Origin: Mercurialis annua
Lineage: Eukaryota; Streptophyta; Magnoliopsida; Malpighiales; Euphorbiaceae
Length of the DNA: 64,000 nucleotides
Reading direction: 5' to 3'
Assembly: GCF_937616625.2 (NCBI RefSeq)
Contig: NC_065571.1
Coordinates: 54,111,651 to 54,175,650 of the forward strand
The position numbers and the translations under genes are program-made. Shown one piece after another: positions 45,206 through 57,045 of this stretch; the stretch's first letter is position 1; every line of letters begins with the position of its first letter. The notes beneath the pieces were generated by a model. It did not search any database. It was not told where the DNA came from and worked only from the letters and a program-made list of their open reading frames with translations.

Positions 45206-47360
45206 GGCGGTGGTTCTGGTTCCGGCGGGTATGGGTAGTTTTGTAATGTGAATTTGAGTAAATTTTAGTTCTAGAGAGTGTTACTACTGTCTGTGAAAAG
45301 AGTGATGTGTGGTGGTTTGATCACTGTATGTATTTGTATTTATGAAGTAAAGATAAGAAAGATCGAGTCGAGCCAACTCGATTGACTCGAAATCGATCTG
45401 ATTAATATTATTTGAATTTGAGCTACATAATTAAGAGTGTTTATCCCATTCAACCGTTGCGCCACGTCATTTTTACATCAAACTAATGAGCATTTGTGGT
45501 AGGGAATCTTTTAATTATTACTCATTTTTTTTAATATTTAATTTTCCACATGGCTAACACACAATTGGTTTGTTGCACAAATGACATGGCGCAGCGGTTA
45601 CGTACAATAATTTTTTCCAAATTAATTATTTAGTCAGAATACAGACATTGGATTATTTGGTCTTTACGCTCGCAAAACTAATCGAGCTTTAATTAGTTTA
45701 TGTTTTTATTCTTTGCAATTATATTTATTTGTAATAGTAATATTTTACATTTATGTTAAAATTTAATTTTAAAATATTTATATAAATAATTAAGTCTAGT
45801 TGTATTCGAGTCTCAATTATTCTACCATCTACCTACCAAATATGAACTCAAACTTTTAGAATAAAGTCCAATCAAGTTTAAATCGATTTTTTTTAGAGGA
45901 GTTCAATTCGAATTTTAAACTTTAAATTTAGAATCGAATCAATATTAAATTTGATATTGTTTCAACTCGACCCGATTACACTCCAAAAACGAGGGGGGAA
46001 ATGGTTATAGCTGATTTTTTTAGAGATAAATGTTAGCTTGATACGATAAATTTGCTTGGAAATGATGCACATTTCATTGAACAATTCATGAAAAGGAGCA
46101 AAAGCAAGCTCTAAGTTCCACTTATCATCTCAAATGCACAAACAGACATAATAGAGTAAATAATGAACAATTTTTGTGGCCTCGTTCAACGGTTCTTATA
46201 AATTAAAGTTTCGTACGAATGTGGCGGTTGCCGTCCATGTCCCGGTCTTCAAGGTCGGATGCTTTAACCCCGCAAAATAAAAATCGAATTGAACCGATAA
46301 ATTCAATTGAATTTTATTGCAAAATTAAAAGTTAGTTCGGCTTGATTATTTCTTAAAATTAAAGATGCAATTTAAAAAATTTCAATTATAAAAATTATAA
46401 AAATAAAATAATTAAATTAATTAAATCCTAAAATTTATCTAATTTTTTATTTATTTATTAGAGTGCAACTTATTAATACTTTTTTAATCTAGTTACTCTC
46501 TTTATGTTTTAATTATCTATTTAAATGAAGGCAAAAATACTGAAAACTTCCCCATCTTTAATTTTTTTTTTCAATTCCACCACCACCTAAAAGAATTCTC
46601 AATTACACCCTATTTAGGATTTTCAGTTTTCATCTGTACCCAAAATAAAAAAAATTGATAATTTAATTAATTTAATGATAAAATTATTAAAACTAACTAA
46701 ATAGAGGGATTGTATTATTATTTTTTCCATTTGAAAAAACAAATAAATTAGTATATGAAGGATTAATTTAAACTTTTTTTTAAATAAAAAGAGGTCATTT
46801 TAGTCAATTGGGATACAGACGAAAACTGAAAACCCTAAATAGGGTGTAATTGAAAATTCTCCTACGTGGTGGTGCAATTGAAAACAAAGTCAAATGTGGG
46901 GTTTTTTTTAAGTATTTTTGCCTTAAATGAATAAATAAATTTGTCATTAATAAACGACACTTTAAAATCTCTAAATATCAAACCATCCCATTAAATAGGC
47001 AATTTATTTATAAAGTTAAACATTTCATCAGTAAAATTAATAAATAAGTTTTTATTAATTTTAATATATTTATGTAATTTCAAATTATTTTAAAATTAAT
47101 AATTTATCTCATAGAAACAATTAAATAAGAACGGAGAAAATACTACTATAAAGTAAATTGGTTGAACCATAAATCAGTGATCAAAGCGTTTCAGCCACCG
47201 GTTTGGTTTTCAAAAGCTGAGACTACTCGGGCTTAGGGACAAAAAGTACAAGCCCATTTGAACGGTGTTTTTCAGGCCCAGGTTACTCTAACAGTTACTT
47301 CCCGCGTCCACAATATATTTCCCGGCAAACAGAATTGAGAAACAACGACGGAGAAAAATC
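45206..47360. other. Intergenic tetraspanin / FANCE
   Basis: Divergent promoters at both edges. The middle holds the MITE at 46530-46922 and AT-rich DNA. A fragment at about 47155-47225 resembles the TIR element at 37665. There is no gene. Confidence 0.5.
46530..46922. mobile_element. Mutator-type MITE (393 bp)
   Basis: Ends GGCAAAAATACTGAAAAC and, complemented, GGCAAAAATACTTAAAAA. Exact 9-bp TSD TTAAATGAA at 46521-46529 and 46923-46931. The arms contain CAATTCCACCACCAC and its complement-type GTGGTGGTGCAATTG. Confidence 0.92.
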
Positions 47361-48848
47361 ATGGAGCAATGGATTCCATTATTCCACATATTTCTCAACT
47401 CTTCAACTCCAGAAACCGAAGCTTCTATTTGGTTAAATCAATCATTCAATGCCTCATCTTCATCAACAACCCCAATTACTACCTCATCTTTCCTCTCTTT
47501 ACTTACCAAACCCATTAACGCCGTCGTCAGTTCTTCTTCTTCTCCGACAACAAAGCGGGTCATGTTTATACAGACGTTACCCGATATGGTTCAGTCCAGA
47601 ATTCTGTCATTTCTTGCTTTAGAACATCAGAGGTTCTGTAAAAGAGACCTAACTAGGTTAGCCAGGAGTCTTTTAACTGATAGTTTAGCGGTTGATTTCT
47701 GGGTGAGCACTGCTGCTCGTAACCTGCTTGACCTATTGTCTGACTCGAACTATGAATGGATTTCTGGTTTCAATATGGATTCTGGAGAAGAGAGATTTGG
47801 TGATGAAGAATTTGAGTCACTGCCTAGTTGGCTTAAGGATAAGGTAGGGGATGATGATGAGATGGTTTTCCCTTGGCTGCCTGTGTCTCTTGATGAATTG
47901 AATTCAAGAGAATTGTTTGGCAGTCAACGGGATTCGATATTGAGTCAATTCGGAGAATGTGCAGGGGATAGTTTGGATCAAGCTGTGAAGGAAATGGAGA
48001 TTGATGGTCCTATAAATACTCTGTTAACGGACGAAATCCGAGATTCTGCAGCTACTTTGAGAGCTCAGGTTTTGAATTTTGAGTCTTGTTCTAAAATGGT
48101 AGAATTAGCGAATAAAATTCGCCAGCTCTGTTTAGACAAAGGACATGGAGATTCCTTTGCGATTCTGGGTTTGATTGAACCTTGGAAAGCAGATGATGAA
48201 ATTGCTTCGATACTTATGTCTCATTTATTGAACCCGGGTGATCATGAAGAGCTTGCTTGGCCAAGCCAAGTTCTTAGTTCGATTGTTCTTCCAAAGATGC
48301 TGGTTCTCGAAGAATCAGCTTCTCGTGTGCTAGTGAGTGCGATGGTAGATTACTGCAAACTTCACCAAAGAGCTGCTGAATATGCATTGTTGTTTCCACT
48401 GATGATGAGAATTGGTGGTATCAATAATTTTATATGCGATGTGATTACAAGGATCGTCAAGGAATGCTTGCATCCGGTCCATGTTTCTTCTTTTTGCCAG
48501 AAGCTGTTATGCAGAGGAGAAAGTGAAAAAAAACTGATTTGTCTTCCTTCCCACAAAGGCTTGATATCCGATGAACTGGTATGGACAGAATCAATTTTTA
48601 TACTTTTACATAATATTTTGAATCTTAATATTCAGTTAACTCAAGATTCAGTTGATCAGCTTGTTTTGCAAGCTCATGAACTTGCTCAAAGGTTCTCGAA
48701 ATCCCTAAGATTCGGGAATTTCTTGTTATGTTTAGTTACTAAATGTTCTTCGCTATTGACATCTCATAAGCTTTTACTGACCAAAGCAGTTGAGCAGACC
48801 AATACTCTTGTTACTAAATCTATATTATCAAAATTAGCCAGCTTCTAG
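47361..48848 (+). CDS. FANCE: Probable Fanconi anaemia group E (FANCE) homologue
   Basis: Single exon, 495 residues, conserved in the style of a plant protein annotated as FANCE (Arabidopsis At4g29560). FANCE joins FANCC and FANCF in a Fanconi core subcomplex; in Arabidopsis these limit meiotic crossovers and help DNA repair (family knowledge). What is visible: a short N-terminal block MEQWIPLFHIFLNSSTPETE, a Ser/Thr-rich stretch, a conserved MFIQTLPDMVQSRILSFLA, then an acidic linker (about 140-250), and a C-terminal all-helical half (about 235-495) with LNFESCSKMVELANKIRQL, GLIEPWKADDEIASILMSHL, WPSQVLSSIVLPKMLVLEE and DSVDQLVLQAHELAQRFSKS. These repeated helices fit the ARM/HEAT-like fold of the FANCE C-terminal domain. 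The name rests on recalled similarity. Confidence 0.75.
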   Translation: MEQWIPLFHIFLNSSTPETEASIWLNQSFNASSSSTTPITTSSFLSLLTKPINAVVSSSSSPTTKRVMFIQTLPDMVQSRILSFLALEHQRFCKRDLTRLARSLLTDSLAVDFWVSTAARNLLDLLSDSNYEWISGFNMDSGEERFGDEEFESLPSWLKDKVGDDDEMVFPWLPVSLDELNSRELFGSQRDSILSQFGECAGDSLDQAVKEMEIDGPINTLLTDEIRDSAATLRAQVLNFESCSKMVELANKIRQLCLDKGHGDSFAILGLIEPWKADDEIASILMSHLLNPGDHEELAWPSQVLSSIVLPKMLVLEESASRVLVSAMVDYCKLHQRAAEYALLFPLMMRIGGINNFICDVITRIVKECLHPVHVSSFCQKLLCRGESEKKLICLPSHKGLISDELVWTESIFILLHNILNLNIQLTQDSVDQLVLQAHELAQRFSKSLRFGNFLLCLVTKCSSLLTSHKLLLTKAVEQTNTLVTKSILSKLASF

Positions 48849-51800
48849 CTTCCAATTCAGTTTTGAGATTATTATTCTCTTGCTTTTAGTCTAATCAGTC
48901 ATGCACCATAGGAGCTGCCCTACTCAATAGTTTAGTGTTTGTTATAATTCTAGCTGTAGATCAATACATACAGTTTAAATACCATTTTCTCATCTATTTC
49001 AAGAGTTTGGCAGTCTTATTTGTTATTTTCTATATAAGTTTTAAGCTGAACCACTTAGCTTTGTTTGGAAACTAGGTCGATGCCCGCGCGTTCCGCAGGT
49101 GTGAGCTATTTTTATTTTTTTCAAATTGTTTTAAGGTTTTAAATATCTAATATTATTTGAAATGTTTAAAATAAATTTTGATTTTTTTTAATGAACGTGT
49201 GGATTGTCTTTAGAAGTTGCTTAACAATTAGTATATAATAATTTGAGAAATATGATTTTATATGTTTACAATTTAAGAATTTCATATGTCAAAATGTTTG
49301 TTTGCGTCATAATATTTTATAACTTGTGCATATTATGATCATTCCAGTTTATGCTATAATTTATATAATTTGTAATACAATTTTAATAAATTAATTGCAG
49401 ATTCAATATTGATAATGGTATGTCATATGTAAGACCAACAAACTTCAACTATTTTTGAGTAAAATGATATACAAAAAGATGGTGGTAATAAACATCAATT
49501 GTTCTCATATTCACAGAAATTTGAATGCCAATTTGAGAATAAAAATAGGAAATGAATAATATTTCATTCTTCTATAGAAAGAGGTGAGGGTTGACATTTC
49601 AATTCAGTTCATGTTTCTTCATTTTAATTTCCATTTACATCGTAATGTGCTTTTTTTTTTGGCTTTTAAATATGGTTTAAATGTTCGCCAAATGGAAAAT
49701 AGTGAGATAAGCAAGCCAACAATGAACTATTTACAAACACATAGTTGATCTTAGCTATTCTAGAACTAACAAAATGCTAATACAAAAGCTGAAACTTCAT
49801 AATTTAAAATAACATGAGAGCGTGAGCGTGAAGGAATGAATAAGTGACTCATTGTTTGAACATTGAATGAAAAAAAAAACACGAGGATTTCATTCTTGCA
49901 TCTATTGTTAACAGTGGTAAGCTAAGAAGCACGGAAACTTCGATAAAGTTGCGTTTCCCGTTTCGGAAACGTTTCGGAAACCGGAAACTCTTGGACACCC
50001 GTACGAAACGTTTCGGGCCGTTTCTGTAAATAATAAAAATTAAAATTTGTAAAAAATTTAAAATTATTACCCACAAATAAAAAAATTTAACTAGTTACCC
50101 ATAAATTTTACATTCGTATTGCCCACAATACAACAAATATACTTATTTGTGTTGAATTGTATTATATTTTTTATATATTTATAAAATTTTAAATATTTAG
50201 TACATTAAATTGAATTATTTTGTTAATTATCATAAATATTTAAATAATATTTTTATAAATATATCCTTAAATTTTTGTTATTTACACGTTTCCCCCACGT
50301 TTCGTGTCCTTCATTTTGAAAAACTTTCGTTTCCCCGTGTCCGTTTCGTATCGTTTCCGTTTCCCGTTTCCGTTTCCGTGCTACTTAGGTGGTAAGTGGA
50401 ACGTTTGATAGAGGCTCCAAATAGTCAAAATTGTCTGTTATTCCCATCTGCATACAAATCAAAATCACAAGATTTCAACTCATGATAAACTTGTAATACA
50501 AGTCCCTTCATGAGTTTTTGATATGATCACAAGTTCAAAACATAAACTAATTTCAGCACAAATTTAAATAAACAACCTTCAATATTATAAAAAACAGAAC
50601 TTAAGTTGTGAAACTTTCTAACATTGGAACATGCAGGATATAAAAAATCACAAATACACTTACAAATTTTCAAGCTTTTCTTTAGCCTGAGGTAAATTGT
50701 TCGAACACCATTATTTCACCGTGAAGATATGTACTTCAATCTAGCTAGTAAGCATAATCACAAGATATAAATCGTTACTCTTTAACGCAATTGGGTGCTG
50801 CGCTAGATTAGTTTTCCAAATGTTTTAGCTAGGTAACTCTCAGTATATACATTTTTTACACCAATACAAATACAAGTACTTTTGCTAATCTTCACTACAA
50901 CAGGGTACAAATTAAAGTTGTACCAATAGATCTATATATTACAAAACAATTACATGAATATATTTTTATTCAATTCTGAAAGTTAATCGAGAAAATAAAC
51001 AAAATTCATTAAATTTCAACATAAGTAAATTTAGTTAAACAAATGGAATTTGGAGGTTTGTTTATGAGGATCATTTTTCAATAATGCCTTTTCAACTGCA
51101 GTACACTAATAACAGCAACAACCAAACTTTAGCTTCCTTTGCATTATTTATAGAAGATTAACTCTTTAGATACCTATATCTCTGTTTGACAAAAAAGACG
51201 TTATTTTTGCCTTTTGTTCCACAATTATGTGAAACAAATGCCACATCTTCCATGTTTGGTAAAAAATATTAAAAGTCTACACTTAAAAGTACAGGTCTTT
51301 ATAATAAAAGTGCAGGTCTTTAAGGGACATAAAAAGATTTCAGAATTTCACTTGCTACCCATGAATATATAAAGAGAATAATTTAGGACCTAACTAAAAA
51401 CATAGGGCTCTTATAATAGCATTGATTTGTTTGCGATTGAACCATTAGCGATAGAAATGCCTGAACTCATTTAATCGAGCACCTTATGTGCATACGAGTC
51501 AGAGATAGTAACTCAATAATATTTATACAGAACAACATAAATTTGTAGATTGAAAATTAAGTCTGACCTGAGTTTCCGAGTTTCATATTTTTCGATCCGA
51601 GATTCTGGTTTTTCGAAATTTGGTTGCTACAACTGAGTGCTATGAAAGATTAAAGAAGAAGATGAGGTTTTTGGTGTTCTTTTTATTATAATTTTTTGAT
51701 GATGGACCTGAATGTTGTTGGGTTTTTGATGTTAAATACCGTTGTAGATGTAAGTAGATTGAATGTTGTGCTGTGTAACGGCTTGAACATTAACAAAGAT

Positions 51801-52152
51801 CAATTTGCTAGAGAAGATTAAAAGACGCATAACGTCTGCCAATGGGATTTTACGTTATTAGGTCGCTGATGAGTTTTTTTTCGTTCTGGTCAATAATGGA
51901 AGTTATGGTTAAGAGAGTTAATGATAGTCCACATGTCTCAATTAGAAAGTGCCACTTGTATAAATTGTGTTGAAAGTTATTTGAGAGTTCAGAATTATAA
52001 TATAGTATAGATAGATATTTGTCATTTCCTTTATTGATAAAATTGAAATATAGACGCGAATTGTCATTTCCTTTATGCTGAAAGTAGTACTACAAACTTA
52101 TAAAGAAAATATGGTAGGTTATTACTTGTCGAATTGATACTTTTAGACATGG
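48849..52152. other. Intergenic FANCE / ACC oxidase
   Basis: 3.3 kb without a supported gene. The clear element is the hAT MITE at 49922-50388. The rest is AT-rich with short, unconvincing frames. The ACC oxidase 3'UTR lies near 52080-52152 on the minus strand. Confidence 0.55.
49922..50388. mobile_element. hAT-type MITE, intact copy (467 bp)
   Basis: Terminal inverted repeats CTAAGAAGCACGGAAAC and, complemented, CTAAGTAGCACGGAAAC (17 bp, one mismatch). Exact 8-bp target duplication GTGGTAAG at 49914-49921 and 50389-50396. Subterminal regions are full of TTTCCGTTTCCG and GGAAACGTTTCGG repeats, as expected for hAT transposase-binding clusters. It is the same family as the interrupted element at 3528-4855. 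It has no coding capacity. Confidence 0.93.
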
Positions 52153-53832
52153 TTATTTATTAAATTTACCATTGACAACGTTCTTCATAGATTCAAACCT
52201 GGGCCTCTTGTCTAAAAACTTTGTGGTAGAATAAAGTTTTAGGTAGTCTTGAAAAGTGTAGCTACTAGGGTACAATAATTTAGGAGCCGGAGAAATGACC
52301 GCATCTCCGGCGGGATTGTAGAACGTGGCTATGGAGAGTCTGCTACCATTCTTGTCAGCCATCACTCTGTGCAAAGCACTTTTATACCTTCCATTACTCA
52401 ACACTTCTAGTTGGTCACCAGTGTTCACAAAAATTCTATTGTTTTTCGATGGCGGAATCTCTACCCATTCTCCATCTTTAAAGAATTCAAGACCTGGGAC
52501 TTGATCATCTTGGAGCAATAATATGATCCCCCCAGCGTCAGTATGCTCTCGTAATCCTCTCACAAGCTCTGGCTGAGGACACTTGGGATACTTGGCTACT
52601 TTGGTTCCAACAGAAGGACCTTTCTTTCCTGAAAATGCATCCTTTATTTCGTCTTTATCTAGACCAAGATTCTCACACATAAGCTCAGAAATTTTCTCTG
52701 CTAGCTTAATTAGTCGAGTAATGTACTCATCCATTGTTTTGCTGCATGTTTAAAATATCAGTCAATAGGTTGAAGTTCTATGTTGTGTAAAGTAGATGCC
52801 ATATGAAAGCGGATATGTTCCTTTGAATCTACACCTTTACCTTAAATATTAAAGGCTAAGATTGAAAAGGTGTAGATTAAGTTAATCTACACCTTTCGAT
52901 GCAGACTAAACGAACATGTTTTTCATAATGTGCAAACATGTTTTCATAGAAGTAGAACCCAACCGTTCTAGGTAGGGGTCTGCATTCGGTTTGAACCAAA
53001 CTGAACCAAAACTTTATTTTTTTGAACGGAATTGAATTTCTAGGGAACTAAATTTTTTCAAACCAAATCAAACCAAACTAGTCGGTTCAACTGATTTTTT
53101 TTTTCGTTTTGTTCGGGTAGTTAGGTTCAGTTTGTACGAAAACTTAACTGAACTTCTTTATGTTCAAAACCAAACGGAACCAAAAAACTAAAATAATTAA
53201 TATCATTTTTTTTCGAACCTCATTGAACAAAAGTAGTCGGTTTATGTTGATTTTTCAGTTTTTTCAATTAAGTTTGTACTATAACTTAATTCAAATTCTT
53301 TATGTGCAAAAACGAACCGAACCAGAAACTAATTTTTGAAAAATCAAATCAAACTGAATTTATCAGTTTTGTTATTCCGTTTGGTTTGATTTTGCACACT
53401 CCTACTTTGTATCCGATGACTTACCTAAATTCCTCCGGGAGGTTTGGGATTTGGTGGATATTGGATGTCGGGCGATGCCAAATGAAGTAGCTGCTTTCCC
53501 AGTCTACATCATCTGTATTTCCTTTATTTTTCAAGCTTCTGGCTAACTCTGATTCATAAAAAGCTCCCTTCAAGTTGTCCTCATAATGGGCATTTACTAA
53601 CTGCTTTACCTTCTCCATCAGCTTATCGTCAATTCCATGGTTCTCTACCTGCAGAAAACTTATTATTAATGTTAGATGCAACGAAGAATGCAAATTTAGG
53701 TGAAGATATTCAAATATTATTTATTCGAACCTGAAAGAAACCCCATTTCTCACAAGCTTCGTGCAGAAATGCCATCATTTTGCTTCTGTTCTCGCTATTG
53801 AATTGGCTGAAATCTATCACTGGAATCTCCAT
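52153..53832 (-). CDS. ACO: 1-aminocyclopropane-1-carboxylate oxidase (ACO1-like)
   Basis: Fe(II)- and ascorbate-dependent enzyme of the last step of ethylene synthesis. Exons on the minus strand: 53731-53832, 53425-53648 and 52153-52741. They give 304 residues (family about 310-320). N-terminal DIOX_N part: MEIPVIDFSQFNSENRSKM and CEKWGFFQVENHGID. Iron ligands are in REHTDAGGIILLLQDD (His-x-Asp) and ALHRVMADKNGSRLSIATFY (distal His, with RLS as the bicarbonate/co-substrate Arg-x-Ser). The C-terminus KLLYPSSYTFQDYLKLYST follows the family. Residue choices (VAKYPKCPQPELVRGLREHT) are closest to the Arabidopsis ACO1 branch. Intron 2 holds a repeat (52973-53404). Confidence 0.95.
52973..53404. 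mobile_element. Degenerate hAT-like repeat in ACC oxidase intron 2
   Basis: The left end TAGGGGTCTGCATTCGG and right end, complemented, TAGGAGTGTGCAAAATC resemble the element at 43140-43303. The interior is several hundred bases of AACCAAACTGAACC / GGTTCAGTTTG words. No matching 8-bp duplication is visible. It ends 20 bp from the splice donor of exon 2. Confidence 0.6.
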
Positions 53833-53889
53833 GATTCTCCTTTTGTCTATTTAAATTTAGATGGTAAAAATATGTGTTACTTAGGGAAT

Positions 53890-53897
53890 TATATATA
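53890..53897 (-). promoter_or_regulatory. TATA box of ACC oxidase
   Basis: TATATATA about 60 bp upstream of the ACO start codon on the minus strand, giving a short leader of roughly 30 bases if the usual 25-35 bp spacing holds. Confidence 0.6.
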
Positions 53898-56800
53898 GGC
53901 TAAGAGCTTAGAGAAAGTCAATGGTTTTCTTGACATGATATGATTCTTCCCTTGGGATTTCCACCTTCTCTGTGTGGATACATTATCATTATAGTACAGA
54001 TTAGTGTCTTAAGAACCAAACCGGACTGGCTGGTTCAACCAATCTGACTGTTAATCGGAAGTCAGTTCAGTTCAGCTCTTTCTTAAAAATTGAATTTTCG
54101 GTTCAACTATAAAAATTGTCCAATTCTTTATTTGCTACTTGGAGCGTGATTCATCTAGTAATTTTTTAATTTATTTGCTAGTAAAATATTATCTAGTGAT
54201 CTGTTCTATTTTTTATTGAATCGGTAGTTGAACCGTGAACCGGTTTTCAGAAGACTGGTACATATGATATTACTAGTTTTTGTTCAAGTCTGTGGGTAAA
54301 ATAGCCCAAGGGAAAACGGTGGGATGCAATTGCAAAAAGTTGTCCCTTCCAATGGGCGAGCTTTATCTAGATGCACTGTGTCTGAACTTTTTTATTCTAA
54401 TGTACTGTCTTCTGCATTATCTTTATGGGTGTCTGTCTGTCCCATATTTTTTAGTTTCTTTTCCATGTCCAAATTACTAGTGATACTGTCTCAATGAGTT
54501 TAATTTGTATATAACCTGCAAAATAATGAAATATTAGAAGAATTCAGGCTTTTACCTGGAGAATCGCTCTGATGTTTAAATCAGTCTCCAATATCTAGTA
54601 GTTTTAGTAAATTATGATGAGAACAGTTCACCTTTTCTGGGTGCATCTTCAAAGGTCTTTTTATAGGCATACGTTGACCAGTGGGATGATGCATCACCTT
54701 TGTTGTATATCATTGACGATTAGCGATCTTACTGCCACCCCGAATTACAAATGTTTTTGAACTGATTAACTCGCTGGGCGTTGGTAGTATATCAGATCCG
54801 ATTAGGATCTTCTCAATGTCGTTTGAAATTGAATATGAAAAGTCGGTTTGGTAAGTCCACATCATTCCTTATCAAATGAAAAACGTAGATTAACTTAAAT
54901 TTATTTAGATTTTTTTGATCGACACCCTTCATTTGTAAGGAATGATAACTTTTCATGTTCAAGAGGATTTCAAAGGATTTTTAATCCTATAAGGTAAGTA
55001 TCAACTTGGTTTTCACTTTTTACGCAATCTGATTTTGCAAATTCTCTCAACATCATAATTTAAAATTCTGTGATCTATAGACAATGAAGGCTCATCAATT
55101 TTGTTTGAGAATGCTCACTTTTATCACTTTATGTTCATGGATGATTTCTTTTGTAGTAACATATTGGGAAGACTTTACACCTTTTGCTTCTCTAAGGCTA
55201 TATCGCCAACGCTACCTAAAAGTAGCATAAAATTAAGTATAGTATTTTTTGAGTATCCAATCAAATATTATTTTAAATACTAATTCAATATGTGCTACAG
55301 TACTAATTTGGCCATATATTATTTTGTACAACAATTTAATGTGTTGCTACAGAATTTTGACAAATAAATTGGTCAAAATTCTGACCTAAGAACAGAAGAA
55401 AAATGTCTTCTTTAGCCAACTGATCGCAATTCAGAAACCATAATCCTAGCATAATTGATGCCATGGAGTCAGAAGCTGGAGTTCGTTCCTCTCTCAAGAA
55501 ACTTGCTTCAAGAGGCAGGGTGAACGCCTGAGTTCGTCTGACTGTAAACACTAATTTAGTTATTTTTAACTATTAGAGGTTAAATTCTGCATTTATGATC
55601 TTTATTTATACTATTTTTGCTCAATTGATACAATTTTTATTGAAAATCAAAAATTATATTGATTCTCTTTTATTGTATAGATTTTGGTGAAGATAATTTC
55701 TTTCATAGTTGCTGAAAGGAGACCCAATTCTTATTTGTTACTTTGCTTAGATTATAATGAATTGATGATATTGATTTATGAGTCACATCCTTGGAAGTTG
55801 TTTCCAGTCAACTAAATTTGCACTTTCCTTCTTCCAAAATGTATGATATTTAAATCAAGTTTGATAAAAAAGTTCAACGTAATCAAAAAGTTTGTTAAAA
55901 TTAGGCTTGGTTCATGTTTTAGAATTTTTTTTGATATATTAAATATTTTAATGATAAAAAATAATTATAAATTTATCTTAATTTTCTTATTATGTCCGGA
56001 TCTAAAGATTTGCTTTTCCCTCCTTTTTTAACCATATTTTACTCCATTTATAAATGGTTTTAAAATGTATTTTTAAAAACCTTGAAACTTTTTAAAACTG
56101 TCTAAGAATTTTTTTTCTAAAACAATTTTAAATTGTGTTTTTTAGAAAACCATTTGAAAATGTAAAAACGTAAAGACCGTGATGTGTTGAGATATGACTA
56201 AAAATTTCCAATTTGTGATTAAATTTAATACTTTTTAGGTAGTTTTCTAAAAATCTCCTTTAAATAAGAATAACATAGAAAAAATAATTTTAAAGATAGT
56301 GATTTATTATAAATATGTACAAATATTTGAGATAAAAAAATAGAAAAATATTTTTGATGGAGTAATATTTTTAAAAATAACCAAATATGAAAAAGCATAT
56401 TCAACAAAATTTAAGTGTAATATTTTAATTTAAATAATCATTTACTAAAACTTCACAAGTATTCGGATTTACAGTTCAACTGGAGTAGAAAACGGAAACG
56501 AACGAAAACAAGGTTTGACGCTAGTCCATCCTCTCTCCAGGTCAGCAGGTCACACACAAAAAAACTAAAAATGGCCACATTCTATATTGGTCCCACCAGA
56601 TCGCTTACGTGGCAAAACGTCAAAGTAACCAACCCAACAAACAATCTCACTCTCTCTCTCACCGTCACCTGTCAAATCCCCGCTTACAAAATCAACGGTC
56701 ACGATGAAACAATCAGACACAGATACGTATAAAATTCAGTAAGCCGCAACACACGTGATGCAAACCTGCCATCAACACCACCGTCAGGGACCGTATCGTA

Positions 56801-56974
56801 CTTTTTCACATTTACGAAAATGAATCCTACATTTCTAAGCTAAGCTTTTCCCTCTCTCTCAGAGGAATTAGAAACCGCTCCGGTGACGCCAAATCTAATA
56901 AACCGTCGCCGTTTTAATTGATTAGCTTCTCATTCGCTACTACGACGCACTATTCATTTTTATGCGTCTCTGCA
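53898..56974. other. Intergenic ACC oxidase / KEA
   Basis: 3 kb with no supported gene. A TIR element lies at 53999-54259. AT-rich sequence follows to about 56450, with only short frames. From about 56560 to 56974 base composition becomes more balanced, with CT-rich runs (CTCTCTCTCTC near 56650 and 56850), as is usual for a plant promoter and leader, here that of KEA. Confidence 0.5.
53999..54259. mobile_element. Degenerate TIR element related to 37665-37977
   Basis: The left end TTAGTGTCTTAAGAACC and the right end, complemented, ACCAGTCTTCTGAAAACC are inverted. The interior contains GGTTCAACCAATCTG and GTAGTTGAACCGTGAACCGG. The flanks AGTACAGA and GGTACATA are only approximately alike. Probably an old hAT-type MITE. 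Confidence 0.5.
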
Positions 56975-57045
56975 ATGAGATTAGGTTTAGCTCTGATTTT
57001 GATATCTGCTCTGATTCTTTCTCTTGCGGTTGCCGAGTCGGTTAA
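56962..57045 (+). other. Upstream ORF overlapping the KEA start codon
   Basis: An ATG at 56962 in another frame precedes the main ATG (56975) by 13 bases and runs 27 codons to TAA (57043-57045), overlapping the signal-peptide coding region. Its start context is weak (T at -3), so leaky scanning could still reach the main start. Whether it is in the mature leader depends on the transcription start. Confidence 0.45.
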
